The position numbers and the translations under genes are program-made. This document shows, in pieces, positions 14,090 through 27,100 of a stretch of 64,000 bases of DNA (positions are counted from its first letter, which is position 1; each line of letters opens with the position of its first letter). The notes under the pieces are model-generated. The model was not told where the DNA came from and did no database searches. It saw nothing but the letters and a program-made list of their open reading frames with translations. Source of the stretch: Lagopus muta (taxonomy: Eukaryota; Chordata; Aves; Galliformes; Phasianidae); NCBI RefSeq assembly GCF_023343835.1, contig NC_064433.1, positions 68,966,032 to 69,030,031 of the forward strand. Reading direction: 5' to 3'.

Positions 14090-14835
14090 CTACTAACGGC
14101 AGACCAAGCAAAACCGCAAGTTGTGACCCGGATCCGCAGGGCAAACTCCAGCCGGGCAGCGTTTTGCTCTCCCTGCGCCGGGTGCATCCTCCCGCACAGC
14201 CTCGCCCGAAGCTTCCTCACACGCGAGTCTGTGGGGCGCGGCTCAGCCCGCACCTCCCCTGGAGGGGTTCAGCGTTCGCTCCTTTAGCCATTTCAGCCCT
14301 GCCCGCAGCTGCCTGGGGCAGAATGGGTCTCCCCCCGAGGGCGGCAGCTGCCCCGCAGTCCGGCTCGGAGGCTGGAGGAGGAGCTCAGCCCCGCCTGTAC
14401 CTCGGTTCCACAGGGCATCGCACCCGGGCATCCTCGGCACCGGACGGGGCGGCGAGGCGGGAAGGGAAGGGGCGGCCGAAAATGACAGCAGGGCCCCGCG
14501 GGCGCTGCGGCATCGGGGACGGCGGGGCGGGGCCGCGGCCGGGGCGTGGCGGATTTGGGTTGCAGGGGGTTTAGGGTTTTTTCTAATCCCCCCTCCCGGC
14601 GGTGAGGAGGCCGCCTCGCCTCCGCGGTTCTCCCCGCCCCGCTCCGCCCTCGCGGCCGCGCATTGTGCGGCGCGGTGCGGCCCGGCCCGCACTGAGCGGC
14701 CACGGGAGCGCGGCCACTGCTCGCAGCGGAACACGGTGAGCGCGGCGGGTCCGGGTCTGAGTCTGGATCTGTCCCTGTTTCTGTCCCTGCTCGGGCGACG
14801 GCCCCGGTCCTAGCGGGGGGAGCGCGGTGTCCCCT
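14090..14835 (+). promoter_or_regulatory. PRR5: CpG island, probable distal PRR5 promoter
   Basis: This is the only strongly CpG-dense, GC-rich block in the window. The bases around it are AT-rich and CpG-poor. It holds several GC boxes (GGGGCGGGGC around 14524-14533, the reverse form CCCCGCCCCGC around 14632-14642) and four G-runs spaced for a quadruplex at 14515-14544. No TATA box is evident, as usual for CpG-island promoters. Its right part ends in a consensus donor on the + strand. The next + strand gene is PRR5, so it is inferred to be the distal promoter of PRR5. A bidirectional promoter or a promoter for an unrecognised RNA cannot be excluded. Confidence 0.75.
14600..14735 (+). other. 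PRR5: Putative non-coding first exon of PRR5 (5' end undefined)
   Basis: Inside the CpG island, AACACG is followed by GTGAGC at 14736, a good vertebrate 5' splice site. About 135 bases upstream contain no ATG, which fits a non-coding leader exon. The start given is arbitrary, since no start-site signal is visible. Joining this donor to the acceptor at 50275 would give a leader spliced across about 35.5 kb. The call rests on CpG-island position, donor quality and gene orientation. Transcript data would be needed for the start and for the link to PRR5. Confidence 0.45.
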
Positions 14836-17304
14836 CGATGTTGGGGCTCTCAGCGAGGTGGGTCAGCTCAGAGCTTTGTTCGTTCCTTTGGAAGCAGAGC
14901 CACGTTTCCCCCTAGCGTGGTGCTCCTGTTAGTTCCAGACCTCGGGCTCGCAGTTCTTGCACGCCGCGGGGCTGTTGGGTTAGCGTTTGTGCAGACGCTC
15001 ATCTCCTTTCTCTTGCAGTCTGAAATAGCTGTCTCAGGTAACGAGCTGGCTCTAAATGTGATTCCTGTGGGCTGGCTGCTGTGAGCCTTATTCACGCAAG
15101 TACGATCTGTATGCATGAGTAAGATTTTTTACAGAGTGATTTTGCATGTTTCCATCCTGAAGCTTGTAATAATCTCTGATAGCTTCTGCAGAAGATGGGC
15201 TCGTGTGTTTCAGTTTCAGTATGTGTGTGTGTGCGCGTGTGCAGGTGCTGATAATTTTGGCAGTTTATTGCTGATGGTTGATAAGGGTCCGGTGCCTCCT
15301 TTCTCTACAAGAATACATTAAGTTGGATGCGATCTAGCATTTAATATTGGAGAGGCAACAAGAGCAGGCAGCCTGAGGAAAAGGATCAAGGAGATGATTT
15401 AGCTATTCTACTGCTTCTAATTCCCAACCAGTGTGCTTTTGAGCATTTCATTTTAAATCGGAGGAAATAATCAGCTTTTGCAGTTATCAGCGCATTGATT
15501 AATTATCAAAATATACATTTAAAACAAAAATGTTAGCGCTTCATTTAAAGTAAATGATTTTCTTTTCTGTTTCACTGTCTCTCACACCTATTAGCTGTAC
15601 AGAAAGAAGAACAGTAGGTGATGATGAGGCAGCCTTCCTATAGTTTGAATAATGGAAGTAGTACCATTTAGGCCAGCTGTGAAAGAAGGTTGTCTTGGTA
15701 TGTAGGACATAGGTGGATTTCTGACTGTGGTGCTGCCTTGCAAAACTGTCCATTGGTCATAACTTCTCCCTTAGCCAAAGAATAACTCATTTAAAACTTA
15801 GTTCTAGGAGTCAAGTGAATTTAACTCCAGTTGTTTTATTCCATGTTAGTCTGTTAATGTGTTACTAGATACACGTATAGACGGAGATTTTGTACTCGAA
15901 ACACACACTATTGATGGGGTGACTTAATGCTTCATTTTTCTTATTAATAATCTGACTAGGGTAAGACTGTGGAAGGAATATGGAATTAAGACATATTCCC
16001 AGAGAGTGTGCAGTAAACAGACACTGCAAAGCAGTGTAAGAGGAATTTCCAAAAGAACTCATTGCCCAAGATGGAGCTGGATTTTTAGCACTCCTATGCT
16101 CCAGAATAAACTGCCAGATTCCTGATTCTTTCTCTTTATTTCTCAAACTGTTGTATTTAGAGCTCTTCGGAAGACCTTGATGGAAGTGCACTTGTGTCAA
16201 CCAGTAGTGCAGGTCAAGTTCTGAGCGCTTCAGAAAATCAAGCCCTGAGCAGTTAAAAAAAAAATCTGATCCTTCAGTTACAGTCACCCCTCTTCTTCAC
16301 AGAGTTCTATTATAGAAGCAGTGTCTTTCAATTTTTATGGCAGGTAGAATTATAGTTGTTAGATGTAGTCACAATAAAGTCAGCAAAGTTATCTTTTTTT
16401 TTTTTTTTTTTAATAATATAAAAACCACCAGGATTAATGAATAACTCCATAAACACATATGATAAAATGCAAGATCTGTAAGAGAACTGTAAGTGGCAAT
16501 TAATCTCTTAAGAAAAACAATAGGTAATGCTAAAAATAGCATTTCCAGCAGGAGAGTTCAATATTGTAGTGGATATTAGCTGAAAGAAGGTATATTGGTT
16601 CAGCACTGAAGGCTCTGATAATTTGTGCCAGCTGACATGCAGGCCTGCTTCTTTGTCGTCCTTTAAAGCATCATTCTTGCATGTATGTTTGATAATAAAC
16701 CACAAAAGCAAAGCAAAAATTGTTCTCCAAGGGGAAGATTAGAGCTTTTTTTTTTTTTTTTTTTCCTTCTGTAAATAGTGTTATTATAATTTCTGAGGCA
16801 TATTCTGATCTTGTACAACTCAGTGTAGAATGGCTGAGCTGTGTTCAACTTGTGCCTAAATTGGTCCTGTAAATGGGAAGGAGCATCCGCGCACCAAGAG
16901 GAGAATGGTTAGATCTGTTTCTGAACATCTAATCATTACTGCTAGAAAAATGTCTTCATAGTCAAGTCAATGGAAAATTTGCTCTTCCTGTAGCCATGAC
17001 CACAGTGTCTGAAGGAAGTGTTGAATTATGAGACCTGGTAATTTGCTGCCTACGTCTGTGGTCCAGGACTCTCTTACACTGAACAAAAAGAAGAGAGGAA
17101 AATGACCAATGCTTGTCCAGAAGTATGTCCTCCTGGTACCATTTGCTTTCCTCATGGTTTATTGGAACAAGAATGGTGAGTTTGAGGTGTGGAGAAAATA
17201 GTGATTAAAGTGATTAATTGGCTCACGCATACGGAAAATACTATGAGGCTTATGGATTATTTGAATTAAGTATTACTATTAGAGACATCGGTTGCCTGTT
17301 CTAA

Positions 17305-17330
17305 AATTGTATGTTTCAATTGTATGTTTC
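17305..17330. repeat. 13-bp perfect tandem duplication
   Basis: The unit AATTGTATGTTTC occurs twice head to tail. It is short and likely a recent replication-slippage duplication. Confidence 0.85.
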
Positions 17331-17807
17331 AAGCTGTTGGTGATAGTAAAGTGTTGCTTAAACTGTGATTTAGGTCTGTTTCAGCAGAAAGGCCAATGAA
17401 AGTCTTTTAGTAGGGAAAAATACAATAGGTAAGGATTTTTCTATTCAAATGTTTATTTTAGTGGCTGTGAAATGTGCATATATGGGAGTGAGGAAGAGGG
17501 AGCTGAGTTAGAAGCTGTGGTATAAGGTAAAATTCTGATATTCTTTTATGCCACCTTGCAAATACATTTGCATTTAAAATTTTCAGGCAAGCTAAACTGG
17601 AGGACGGGTGCAGAATGCTAAACAAAACCTGACAGCTAAATCAGATGCTACATAAGGATCCTGGGCATTCCCATGCTCAGACATTTGAGTTCCAGATTGT
17701 TACTCGTAATGATTATTGATCTGAAACAAAGACATGTTTGGGGAAAAAATGAAACATCTATTTTATTCCAAACTATTTTCATTTCAAAGATATTTACATT
17801 CTGTCAC

Positions 17808-17830
17808 TTTTTTTTTTTTTTTTTTTTTTT
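17808..17830. repeat. Poly-T tract
   Basis: An uninterrupted run of about 23 T. No retroelement body is recognisable on either side. Confidence 0.9.
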
Positions 17831-18609
17831 GTGCATTACCCTGTGACTGCTGGAAGGCTCGCAAGAACTGTAAAACCCAAACCCCTTCCTGCCTGTCAGC
17901 TAGCCACAGTATATGCCTTTGTGTTGGTTAGGCTGAAATTCTGTCTGCCTTAAGAGCAGTTTGGGGCTCAGCATTGGACTGAAAGGTATTGTGTATCATC
18001 ATGTACATACTCTTCATGGTGCTTGAGCGAGCAGGCAAAGCTGCAGCTCTTCTTGGAAACCTGGTGTGGATGAGAATAAAATGCATTTACACTCATTACC
18101 AGTGTAACGTAAATGCCAGTATGTTGACAATCAGGAATGGAACATGAAAGGCATCAGAAGAGCTTGGTGCATTTTACCTGCAAATGTGTAAAACTTCAGT
18201 GCCTGCAGCTGTTGGAAGTGAACCTTCCCTCAGCATTTGGCAGACCAGCAGCAAGGAACGGTCTGAGGAGTGGAAAAGGGCAATAAAATGAGCAATGCTA
18301 GTGTGTGCAGTGGGTGTGTGAAGGCATACCAAAAGTCACGGGGTTAAAACAGATGGAAGGCTGTGGCAGTAAAGCAGCAATGTAAGGTGGTGCATTTGTC
18401 TGTGGTATCCTGGTTGTGCATAAAAGAGTAGTGTGGGTGCTCTGGGTGCAGTGAGCTCCCTGGGTTAAGCAGAAAGACTCCTGCGTTTTGAAAGCTTGGG
18501 AGGGAAGGGAAAAAACTGCCCAAGTAACTGAGTTGGCTGAATTAAGAGGAAGTGCTTAGTGTTGATTTCAGGTGCAGATACCCCATAGAGCATCATTTAG
18601 CCTTTGCAA

Positions 18610-19119
18610 GGTTTCCCAGGTGGCCAAGAAGGCCAATGGCATCCTGGCTTGTATCAGAACTAGTGTAGCCACTGTGTCAGTTTTGAGCCCCTCACTACAA
18701 GAAAGATGTTGAAGCCTTGGGGTGTGTCCAGAGAAGGGCAACAAAGCTGGTGGTCTGGAGGAGCAGCCAAGGGAACTGGGGTTGTTCAGTCTGGGGAAGA
18801 AGAGGTTCAGGGGAGACCTTACTGCTCTCTATAACTACCTGAAAGGAGGATGTGATGAGGTGGGGTCGGCCTCTTCTCCTGAGTAACTAGTGATAGGACT
18901 AGAGGGAATGGCCTCAAGTTGTGTCATGGGAGATTTGGATTGGATGTTAGGAAAAAATTCTTTTCCAAAATAGTGGAGTCACTGTTTCAGGAGGTGTTCA
19001 AGGAGCGGTTAGATTTTGTACTAAGGAACGTGGTTTAGTGGGGAATCGTGGGTGGCAGGTAGACTGTTGGACTGGATGATCCTGGAGTTCTTTTCCAACC
19101 TTGGTGATTCTATGATTCT
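18610..19119 (+). mobile_element. CR1 LINE 3' fragment, sense
   Basis: The left end carries the decayed end of the CR1 reverse-transcriptase frame: a CCCAGGTGGCCAAGAAGG block that translates as AKKANGILAC-like residues. The 3' non-coding region follows, with GAGAAGGGCAACAAAGCTGG, TTCAGGGGAGACCTTACTGC, GACTAGAGGGAATGGCCTCA and TTGGATTGGATGTTAGGAA. It ends in the CR1 tail GATTCTATGATTCT. It is about 510 bases, 5'-truncated and with several stops, so non-autonomous and inactive. It lies in the same orientation as PRR5 within the presumed first intron. Confidence 0.93.
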
Positions 19120-22100
19120 AAATAGTCTTCCATGAGAAATCCTGGTAGCGCTGTTGGTTTGGGGATTTTTAGAGCTTGTGGAGAGGCCAGGAAGATGTTC
19201 TGCAGGGCTGACAGCTCAGTGGTATGATCTCCCAGGCTGAGCCTTGCCTGGGGATTGAGATGGAGATGTCAGAAATGAGTGTGCAGTTAACAGGCCTGCT
19301 GTTCTGCTTAGAACCCACTCCTAGATCACCCGTGCAGCCTGCTGAGAGGAACGGACCGCCCTGCCAGCCTGGGCTAGGCGCTGTGGGGAGAGAAGGGGGC
19401 TGGGTGTACTGATAGATCCTGTGCCATCTTTAGCTCACAGGAGCCTGCAGTTCAGGGAATATAGGAATGCGTGTCTTGCTGGCAGCTGAAATGCATGCCA
19501 TTACTCTGTAAAACAAATGTTGTAGCATATGATATGCCTTTCTGATCACACCACAAGGAAAGATAGGAGGGGGAAAGAGATGGGGGACAGTTTCTGGTGG
19601 TGATCACAGCAGGTCACGCTAGAAATAGTGCTTTGTTTACATTGATTCTGTTATTTTGTGTTCTTGGATCTGTGTTATATTTTCTTGAGGAAAATCTGTA
19701 AAGGAAAAGACTCGGGGCATTTTCTTGCTTTAAAAAAGGATATTACTGGAATATAGTTACCTCTTTGCTGAGTCCTGTAATAGACACAACATTGTGTGCT
19801 TGCTGAAGTGTGAAAAGCAACTTCAAAGGGGCTATTCTAGAATCTTGGGCAACACACAAACAGATCAGAAGGGCTGAGGGCTGTGATCCGAAACACTGCA
19901 GTCAGGGGAGGGAGGGATGGCTGCTTTGGATGAGTGCCTGGGATTTTTCAGTCCAAGATCTTATTTTTGCTTGCTTGAATTTAATCAGTTTATTTGGGTT
20001 TAAGGTATTATTTAGAAGATGATTCCAAGAATATGAAAGGATTATGATTTTGAACATAAACCTAATTAGTTTTGTGGTACTACTGTATAGAAGTGGTTAT
20101 TCTGTCCCTCTGTTCAGATACGCAGTTGATGTGTTCATGAACAGAGACAACTGAATGGCCAACTAGTATGATAACATACCTCGCTCAGGTGGTTCGGTGT
20201 CTTTAACATGTAGTCTTTTCTCCACTGCATTTCTTGTCCATCTTGGAATAGTCTAGGGTTTGTATGAATTAGACATGCTCTTACTGCAAGAACAAGTGGA
20301 GTCACAAACGCTCCAAGATGGTATGTTGCTGCAAGACAGGGAGGAATGTTTCTATTCTAATTCATAGTGGATGCTTTAAAAATTGGAGATCATTTGACTG
20401 TCTTCAGCATGAATGGTTTATTGGAGTGCAGGCAGGGTGAAAAAAAGCCAAAAAAAAACAACAACCAAAAAAGCATTTACAAAACTGGCTTACAGATGAC
20501 CCTCCTTTAATTAAGTGTAACTTGAGTCCCTGAATTTGCTCATTGGATGACTTGGAATCAGTTCTCTGCTTCTTGCATTGCCCATTTGAAGTGGAAAGAA
20601 GAAATAAAAGTATGATTTAAAAAAATATATATATATTTTGTTTTGGTTTCAAAGGAAGTCAGAAGGCTTAGAAAAATTGAACATTCATCCAGAAAGTGCA
20701 TTAATCTAGCTTGGATGTGCTTATCCAACCCCTCTATAAGCCAGTACTGCTGTTTTTACTACTGTTTCAATTTTTTTTTGCCATAAAATATCCCTTCAGG
20801 GATCTCTCCAGAAAGATTAAAAGGTGACTTCTCTTCCTTTAATTACCTCTTTATACTTTGATTTAAAAAAAACACCATCAAACTAGTTGAATGTGGCAAC
20901 TTTTGTTGGTTCCAGTGAATAAATTCATTTCACATGCAATTCTAAGAGAAACATCCAGTGCTGCCTGCATTATTGTCTGCATTAACTTATAATGTGATCT
21001 GGCTTTATAGTGTTAATTTGCTATTAAAATACGGGCATTGCTGATTATGTACAGAGAGCCTTGATTCGCTCTTGATTACTCCACTGGTTGGCAGCAAGGG
21101 ATTGTGCTTGTGCAGAAATGGGGTGTTACCAGAATTGAACGTTTGTCAAAGGCCATTAGGACTTTTTGGTTTGGTTTTTAAGTTACCTCTGAAGTACTCA
21201 GCGAAAGCCACTGGCAGTGGGTTATCAGACTAAGGAGATGTCTGGGTTGGCTTGGTGTAACAAAAACTCTAATCCTAAATAAAGCAGTATTCCTGGTGTA
21301 AGTTTTCCTTTGGTGTGTCCTATCAGTGAGGCCTATTCAAAATGCCAGGAAAAAGACATTCTTGTGGTAATTCTGGCACCCTTGAAGATAGGAAGTATTG
21401 GAACTTCTGAAAGTGAGTCTGTTTTCATAAAACGTCCAAGCCAGTTTTGTGTAAGTGAAACAATTGGAAAGTTCAAATACGAAGCCAGGGCTTGGCTCAA
21501 GTGTGTGAGATTTACTTGTGTGGATCAAATTTGGCATTACAGCATGCTTCAAATTTAATTCTGTAATGTGCAATTCCAGCATCAGTCAGGTTTTGTGTTG
21601 GTTGGTTTTTTTTTTTTTCATTTTGTTCTGCATTGCTTTTGTTCATTCATCACTATTAAGCAATTTCCTGGGGCCACTCAGGCTTAAGGGTGTGTTTGCA
21701 TGACTACCAGAATTGTCTGCGGTTATACAGAAAGGACAGAAAGTATTAAAGAGGGCTGTAAGATATTTTTTCCCTGTCTACAGCACTGTATACACTTTGT
21801 TACAGTCATCACGGGTTTCTCAACATTTTCCAGAAAATGTCATGTGAAGAATGGTCCCAGTAAGGAAAGAGATGGAAGGTTTATACTAACATAATAATAC
21901 ATAGTAAATTCCTTCTTTTGATGTTTTTGGGGTCAAGTTTTTAACATTGGTAACACACTACTGGCACTGCTGCTTTTTATTCTTTTTGCTGGCAGAATGC
22001 TATCCAAAAGAATATCTACTAGCTTATTTAAATTCAATTCCATTTTCTTTTCATAGAGTTTTTAACAGTGTTTAATGAGAGATGCAAATGAATTGCAGAG

Positions 22101-24142
22101 CTATTATTCTCCCCCTGAATGCACTGGGGTCCACCCTGAAGTCCTGTGAAGGCTTTTTGATCGCTCACGTTTTAATCCTGTCCCTCATAATTATTTTTTG
22201 GCTTATGAGGAGTCCTGTACGTACTAATTCTGGAAGTCTTAGTCATGCTTATTTAACAAATGGCTCCACTACCCCATTTATCTGCTTTTGTATCTATTGT
22301 TTATTGGCATTTTTTAATTGAGTCTTTAAACCCTTGGGTTCGGGAGCTAGGACCACCCGTGTGGTTAGGCAGTAAACAAACACGAGGCAAATTCTCAGCT
22401 GACACTTTAGCAGCATTTAGGTATCCTAGAGAGTAAATATCCACCACTGTTGCAAAAACAATCTTTGTGTCCTATGGATATTGAATGCTGCAAGGAGTTA
22501 GGCTTTATAAAGCCTTCATTTCCTCTGTGCGCTTAGGCACAAACATGATGCTTTTTCTCACGTTCTCTCTTTGCCTTGCACTTCCTCTCATTCGCATAAA
22601 GGGGCTGACAAATGGTAAGGCAGAGCAAATGCTTTAGGGAGAGTTTGCCCCTCCTATTGTCTGTCTTGTTTGTTTGCTGGTTTTGACAGCTTCTCTATTC
22701 AGTACTAGACAACAGGAGAAGAGAATTGCTGCTGAAAATAAAGATACTCTGTTTTCACGTAATCCTGTGAAAAAGAACATTCAGTTTCCTGCACAAATGG
22801 TCAAACTGTGAGATTCTTTACTGTCCCTAACTCCTGTAATGGCAAGAAGAACGATGAAAGCCTATTGAAATCAGGATGATGGCACTGTAGAATGCAACCT
22901 GCTATACGCATAATACTTAGTACCCTCTGAAGACTTGAGCTGGGAGCATGATTTTCTTGGCATTTGAGTTTGAAGCAGAGTGTGGGGTTGTCAGAGGGCA
23001 GTTAGCTGAACCCAGGCTCTTCCCAAAGCATTTTTTTGTTTTCCCTCTGATTTTCCATATGGGCCCTCACCTGCACAGTCACACGGAGGGACACACGTGG
23101 ATGCACACTCTGTGACAGACTGAGCATGAATGTTGATGCTGCTCTTAAAACAGGCCACCCCTCTGCACTTTTTCTGCAGTGCACTTATGTAGTCATGTAT
23201 GCAGAATGTAAATCCCACAAAGATGTGCCAGATATCTAGAGATTGCCTGCGCTGTGTTGGTGCAACTAGTGAAAGTAGTGTATGGTGCTTGCCATTCTTC
23301 CTATCAGTGGAGGAGCATGTCCAGACAGACATCTCTGACTAGCATCTTCTGTCCTCTCAATCCCATTGCCAGCAGGAGCCAGGAAAGATGGACACGACTT
23401 AGACATACGTAAAGGGATGTACCCTTTAGTGCTTTTTGCTTTGTACTCTTTCAGGAAATGCAGGCAATGAAACAGATGATATATATATCTACTGGGATTT
23501 GTAGTCATTCAATCTGAGCTTTCCAGAGACTGGCTAGATACATCTGGCAGAGCCCTGGAGAGCTCGGAGTGGCTTTTATCCATGTCTGCTATTGAGCTAT
23601 ATTTACATACCACGGGGCTAGATTACCTGTGGTTTGATCTTTGGGTGCAACCCAGCACTTCTGCTGTATTATCCCATATAAATGCTAGAGGTGTGGTGTG
23701 CTGTGGTTTAGGGTGGCCACAGTGATGAAAAGAGCTTCTTGAGGGACCTAAAGCCCTCAGAAACTTTTGCCACTACTTTGGCTGGCTCCTGCAGCTCTGG
23801 GCATGTGTTTCAAGATCTTAGATACAAACTGAAGCATTTGCTTAGATTCCCTCCCTCGTCCTTTTGTTTTTAATAAAGTTCTCTGCATCTGCTGTGCTGT
23901 GCAGTCTCTTGCCTGCCTCTGCAAATGAGGCAATAATGGAGCAGATTTATTAAGCTGATAGATTAAAGAACAGGAAATAACAGTGGATTTAGTGGAGTTT
24001 GAAGACAGTTTTGACCTCTGAGGAATACTGCACTGGGCTCAAATAAAGCGTGGATGGTGCCAGTGGTCAGGGTGGCCAGAGTCATAGGGGACATTTGAAG
24101 TTAGTTAAGAGAAAATCACTTTGCTTAGATTTTAAAAACAAC

Positions 24143-24173
24143 TTTTTTTTTTTTTTTTTTCTTCTTTTTTTTT
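24143..24173. repeat. Poly-T tract interrupted by CTTC
   Basis: Eighteen T, then CTTC, then nine T. It is pyrimidine-rich and followed by TGCTGATTCTGCAG, so it resembles a strong acceptor tract, but no exon-like sequence or paired donor was recognised after it. Confidence 0.8.
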
Positions 24174-27100
24174 GCTGATTCTGCAGCAAAACCCCTATCT
24201 TCTTAACGTTGAAAGGAAAACAAAACACCTTTGGCCTGATGCAGGTCCTCTTCAGGCAGCAGTCTGTTTAGTTGTGAATTTACAACTTCTTGCTGCGGAA
24301 ATGGAACCCAAATGTTTTGTTGTGCTCCGGGGCTGGCAGATGCAGAGGTGTGTTGGTGCTGGTGGGTTGCTCTGTAGCACTGAGCAGGATGCGATGAGCC
24401 AGCGCTTATTTATGCTGTTGTGCTAGCAGCTGGGCTGAAGTCTGGGAAGCACTTCAGAAAGAGTTTGTCAGAGCAAGTGCTGGGAAGGTGAGTAACACCC
24501 ATGCTTTTAGAGTAGCTAAAAGTATTGATTCTTTTTTGAACTGCTTTCCCGGTATAAATTGTTTCCACGGGCAGTGCTGTGTACCGTTTTCTTGGGGCAT
24601 TTGTATGCAAACACTGCTCGTGCTGTAGCTAATGCCTGCAGCACTGACAGTCAACTCTTGTGCTGTCCTAATTCCTATCCTGTCCTCTTCCCCACCTTCT
24701 CCAATTACTTTCCAGTTTCATCTGTTTAAAAGCTGTAAATTACTACAGTAAACCTGTGACTCTCAGGGGACGTGTCTGTCTGTGGCTGATGTTACTGAGT
24801 GGAAATGTGCAGCAGTGTAGAAGATGAGACCATTTGTATTAAGGATGCTGGGCTTTCTAGAGGTCTTTTATTTTCTACAGAGTGGAAGAGCTCATATAGC
24901 AAGCTTGAGGATACATGAGGGAAATATTTGCTGCAGCCTTTATGCATGAAGGAACTTGAGGGAGGACACAGATATATGGGCCCTGCTGCACCGTGGTACA
25001 CCTCATTGAAACGCTGTGCAGCCCTGGCACCCAAGTGGGAGATGCAGGTTTGACACCACGGCAAGGCTGTGGTGCCAGGATGGCATAGATGGAAAACTGC
25101 CTTCCAGCTCTCCCTCCAGCAAGGCAGTGAAGTAAAAATGAGGAACTAATACGCATGAGGGTTGTGCCCTTCTTTATATGCTTGATTTTTTTTAAAACTA
25201 GAAGCTTGGGTTCAATGACCACAGTAAATCAGTTAAGGTGAGAGGGGCTTTTGAATTTCAAAACCTGGAGACTTCTGGCCCAGTCTCACTGCTTGGGGAA
25301 AGCAGCAGATTCTTCCAGCTCTTGAAGCTCTGCCTGCAGATTGCTGAAAAGAATGGATCTGGGGGAGCTGTAGGGGAGGGAGCATTCCTTTCTATTTATT
25401 TTATTTTTCACCTTTGAGGGCTATTTTTGTTTGTGTATATCTTCTTTGAGCATCATTATAACCACAGAAATAATATTTTAGAGAGAGTATGTTTCTTCCC
25501 CTGCCCTTTAGTTAACAGATGAGAGCCGCCAACCATCACCCAAGCATATTCCAGCAAAACAAAGACATTTCTGGTGTATATTTATTTATGTGGCAAACAT
25601 GCAGAAGTAAAAAACAGAACTTATAGCTGCAATATAGTATTAATAATACCTTTTCAACTTCCTAGCCATCAGAATTAAATTGGAGTCAGGGCAGTCATTT
25701 CTAAGTTGCCTTTCATTTTGAAGTTGCCTTTAAACAGGGGCAAATGTGCCACATGTGCTTCCCATGAGCAGTGGGGCAGTGCTGTCCTGCCACAGGGCAG
25801 CTGTGCTGCTGTTATCTTGGTGAGGTCTTCAGAGCCAAACGCTGGCTCAGTGCAAAACAACTGGGGTCTGCTGGTCTTTCCTGGTGCCTGACAAAAGCCT
25901 TTTTTCTCACTTTTTGTTTGAAAACGAAGGGATACAAGGAAGATTTTTTTTCTTTTTAATTCCATGTTGTCTAGCTTGCTGCTGTGAGATTATGTGGAAA
26001 TTCTTCTGCTACTCTAATTACCCATGAAGGGTTGTGCCTAGAACATATCCTGGGAGAACATATGCTTCTGTTTTTGCCTCTGCTAAAATAATCTTTTTGT
26101 ACTGCCTTCCCACGTCACCTAACTCAGGGAGATTTTGGTCTATGGCTGAGACCCCCACAGTTTAATGCAAAACAGTAATAATTAAAAATGCTTTAATGCA
26201 ACTATTTTTTGCTGTTTCGTAAATGCTTGGGAGCCTGCTTGATAAAATTTGGAGGAAAAAAATGTCCAACTTGTAGTTAATTTTTACTAAGGTGCAAGTG
26301 CCTGTGAGAAATTTTCCTAAACTAAGTGTGAGAGGCAATGCCTCAGCTTGCATCAGTCTTCTGAATAGCTTTCAAGTATGGGGTTTGTGTTCTTTGGGGG
26401 GTTTTCCCTGACACTTTCCTTGCCTGTTAACCTCTGGCAGCTTTCCAGCATTGTTCTCTGAAAGGGTAGAGCAGTGCTTTCACTGCTAATTCAGCAGAGA
26501 TTAAGTGATAGCACTGGTAGAGGTTAGGGACTGCAGCTGGAGCAGCTTCAGGTTGCAGTTCCTTTCCATTAACATATGTATTCCTTGCTCGCTGAAGATA
26601 ACTGCTGCCAGTGTTGGCCATCACTGTTCAGGATCTCCGTTCTGATTCACTTTTCTGTCTTTGTTATACAACTGATGCTCAAATGTGAATGCTGAAACCC
26701 TAGCAAAAATTCCCTCTGTTATCAGCACTATGCAGATGGCTCCAGGTAAATTCACCATTAAAGCACTGGCCAGCCAACATTGTCCACCAGCAGAGTTTTG
26801 ACAAGCTTCACAGTGAGCCTTCATGTCCAGACTCTTCCTTCTCTTTGCTTATCACCTAATTTTGCTATTGTAATGCTGGGTTTTCATAAGATTTCCCATA
26901 GTTTGGTTTAACGATCTATGGTTGAGCTGTGCTGTTGGATCTGAGATCTGAATTGTGTTGCTGTTCGATGACTTGTGATACTGGATCTCCAGTGCTTCCC
27001 TTGTTTTCACGGGAGCATGAAAGTAACCAACTAACATGGATCCCCAACGGGGCTACCTTTTGATGAAGAAGCATTTGTATTTGTTCTGGATGTGACTCCT

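Larger units (their letters stand above)
14736..18609 (+). other. PRR5: Presumed PRR5 intron 1, proximal part
   Basis: After the CpG island the sequence returns to AT-rich intronic composition. T-runs are present at 16394-16411, 16746-16764 and 17808-17830, and a 13-bp tandem duplication at 17305-17330. An acceptor/donor pair around 15019-15037 is discussed as a finding. No coding exon is recognised; the longest open frame, about 140 codons antisense near 15865-16287, has no recognisable domain. Confidence 0.5.

Noticed and set aside
13954..14574. 206-codon + strand open frame in the CpG island
   Set aside because: Long frames are common by chance in CpG-rich DNA, where stop codons are rare. 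The translation is Pro/Arg/Ala/Gly-rich with no recognisable domain, and overlapping antisense frames of 136 and 163 codons are equally open.
14566..14584. Telomere-like GGGTTTAGGGTTTTTT
   Set aside because: Only one and a half units, and of TTTAGGG type, not the vertebrate TTAGGG array. Best explained as a chance G/T-rich run.
14243..14734. 163-codon antisense frame across the CpG island
   Set aside because: Same compositional effect. It overlaps the putative PRR5 leader exon and donor and shows only low-complexity Arg/Pro/Ala sequence.
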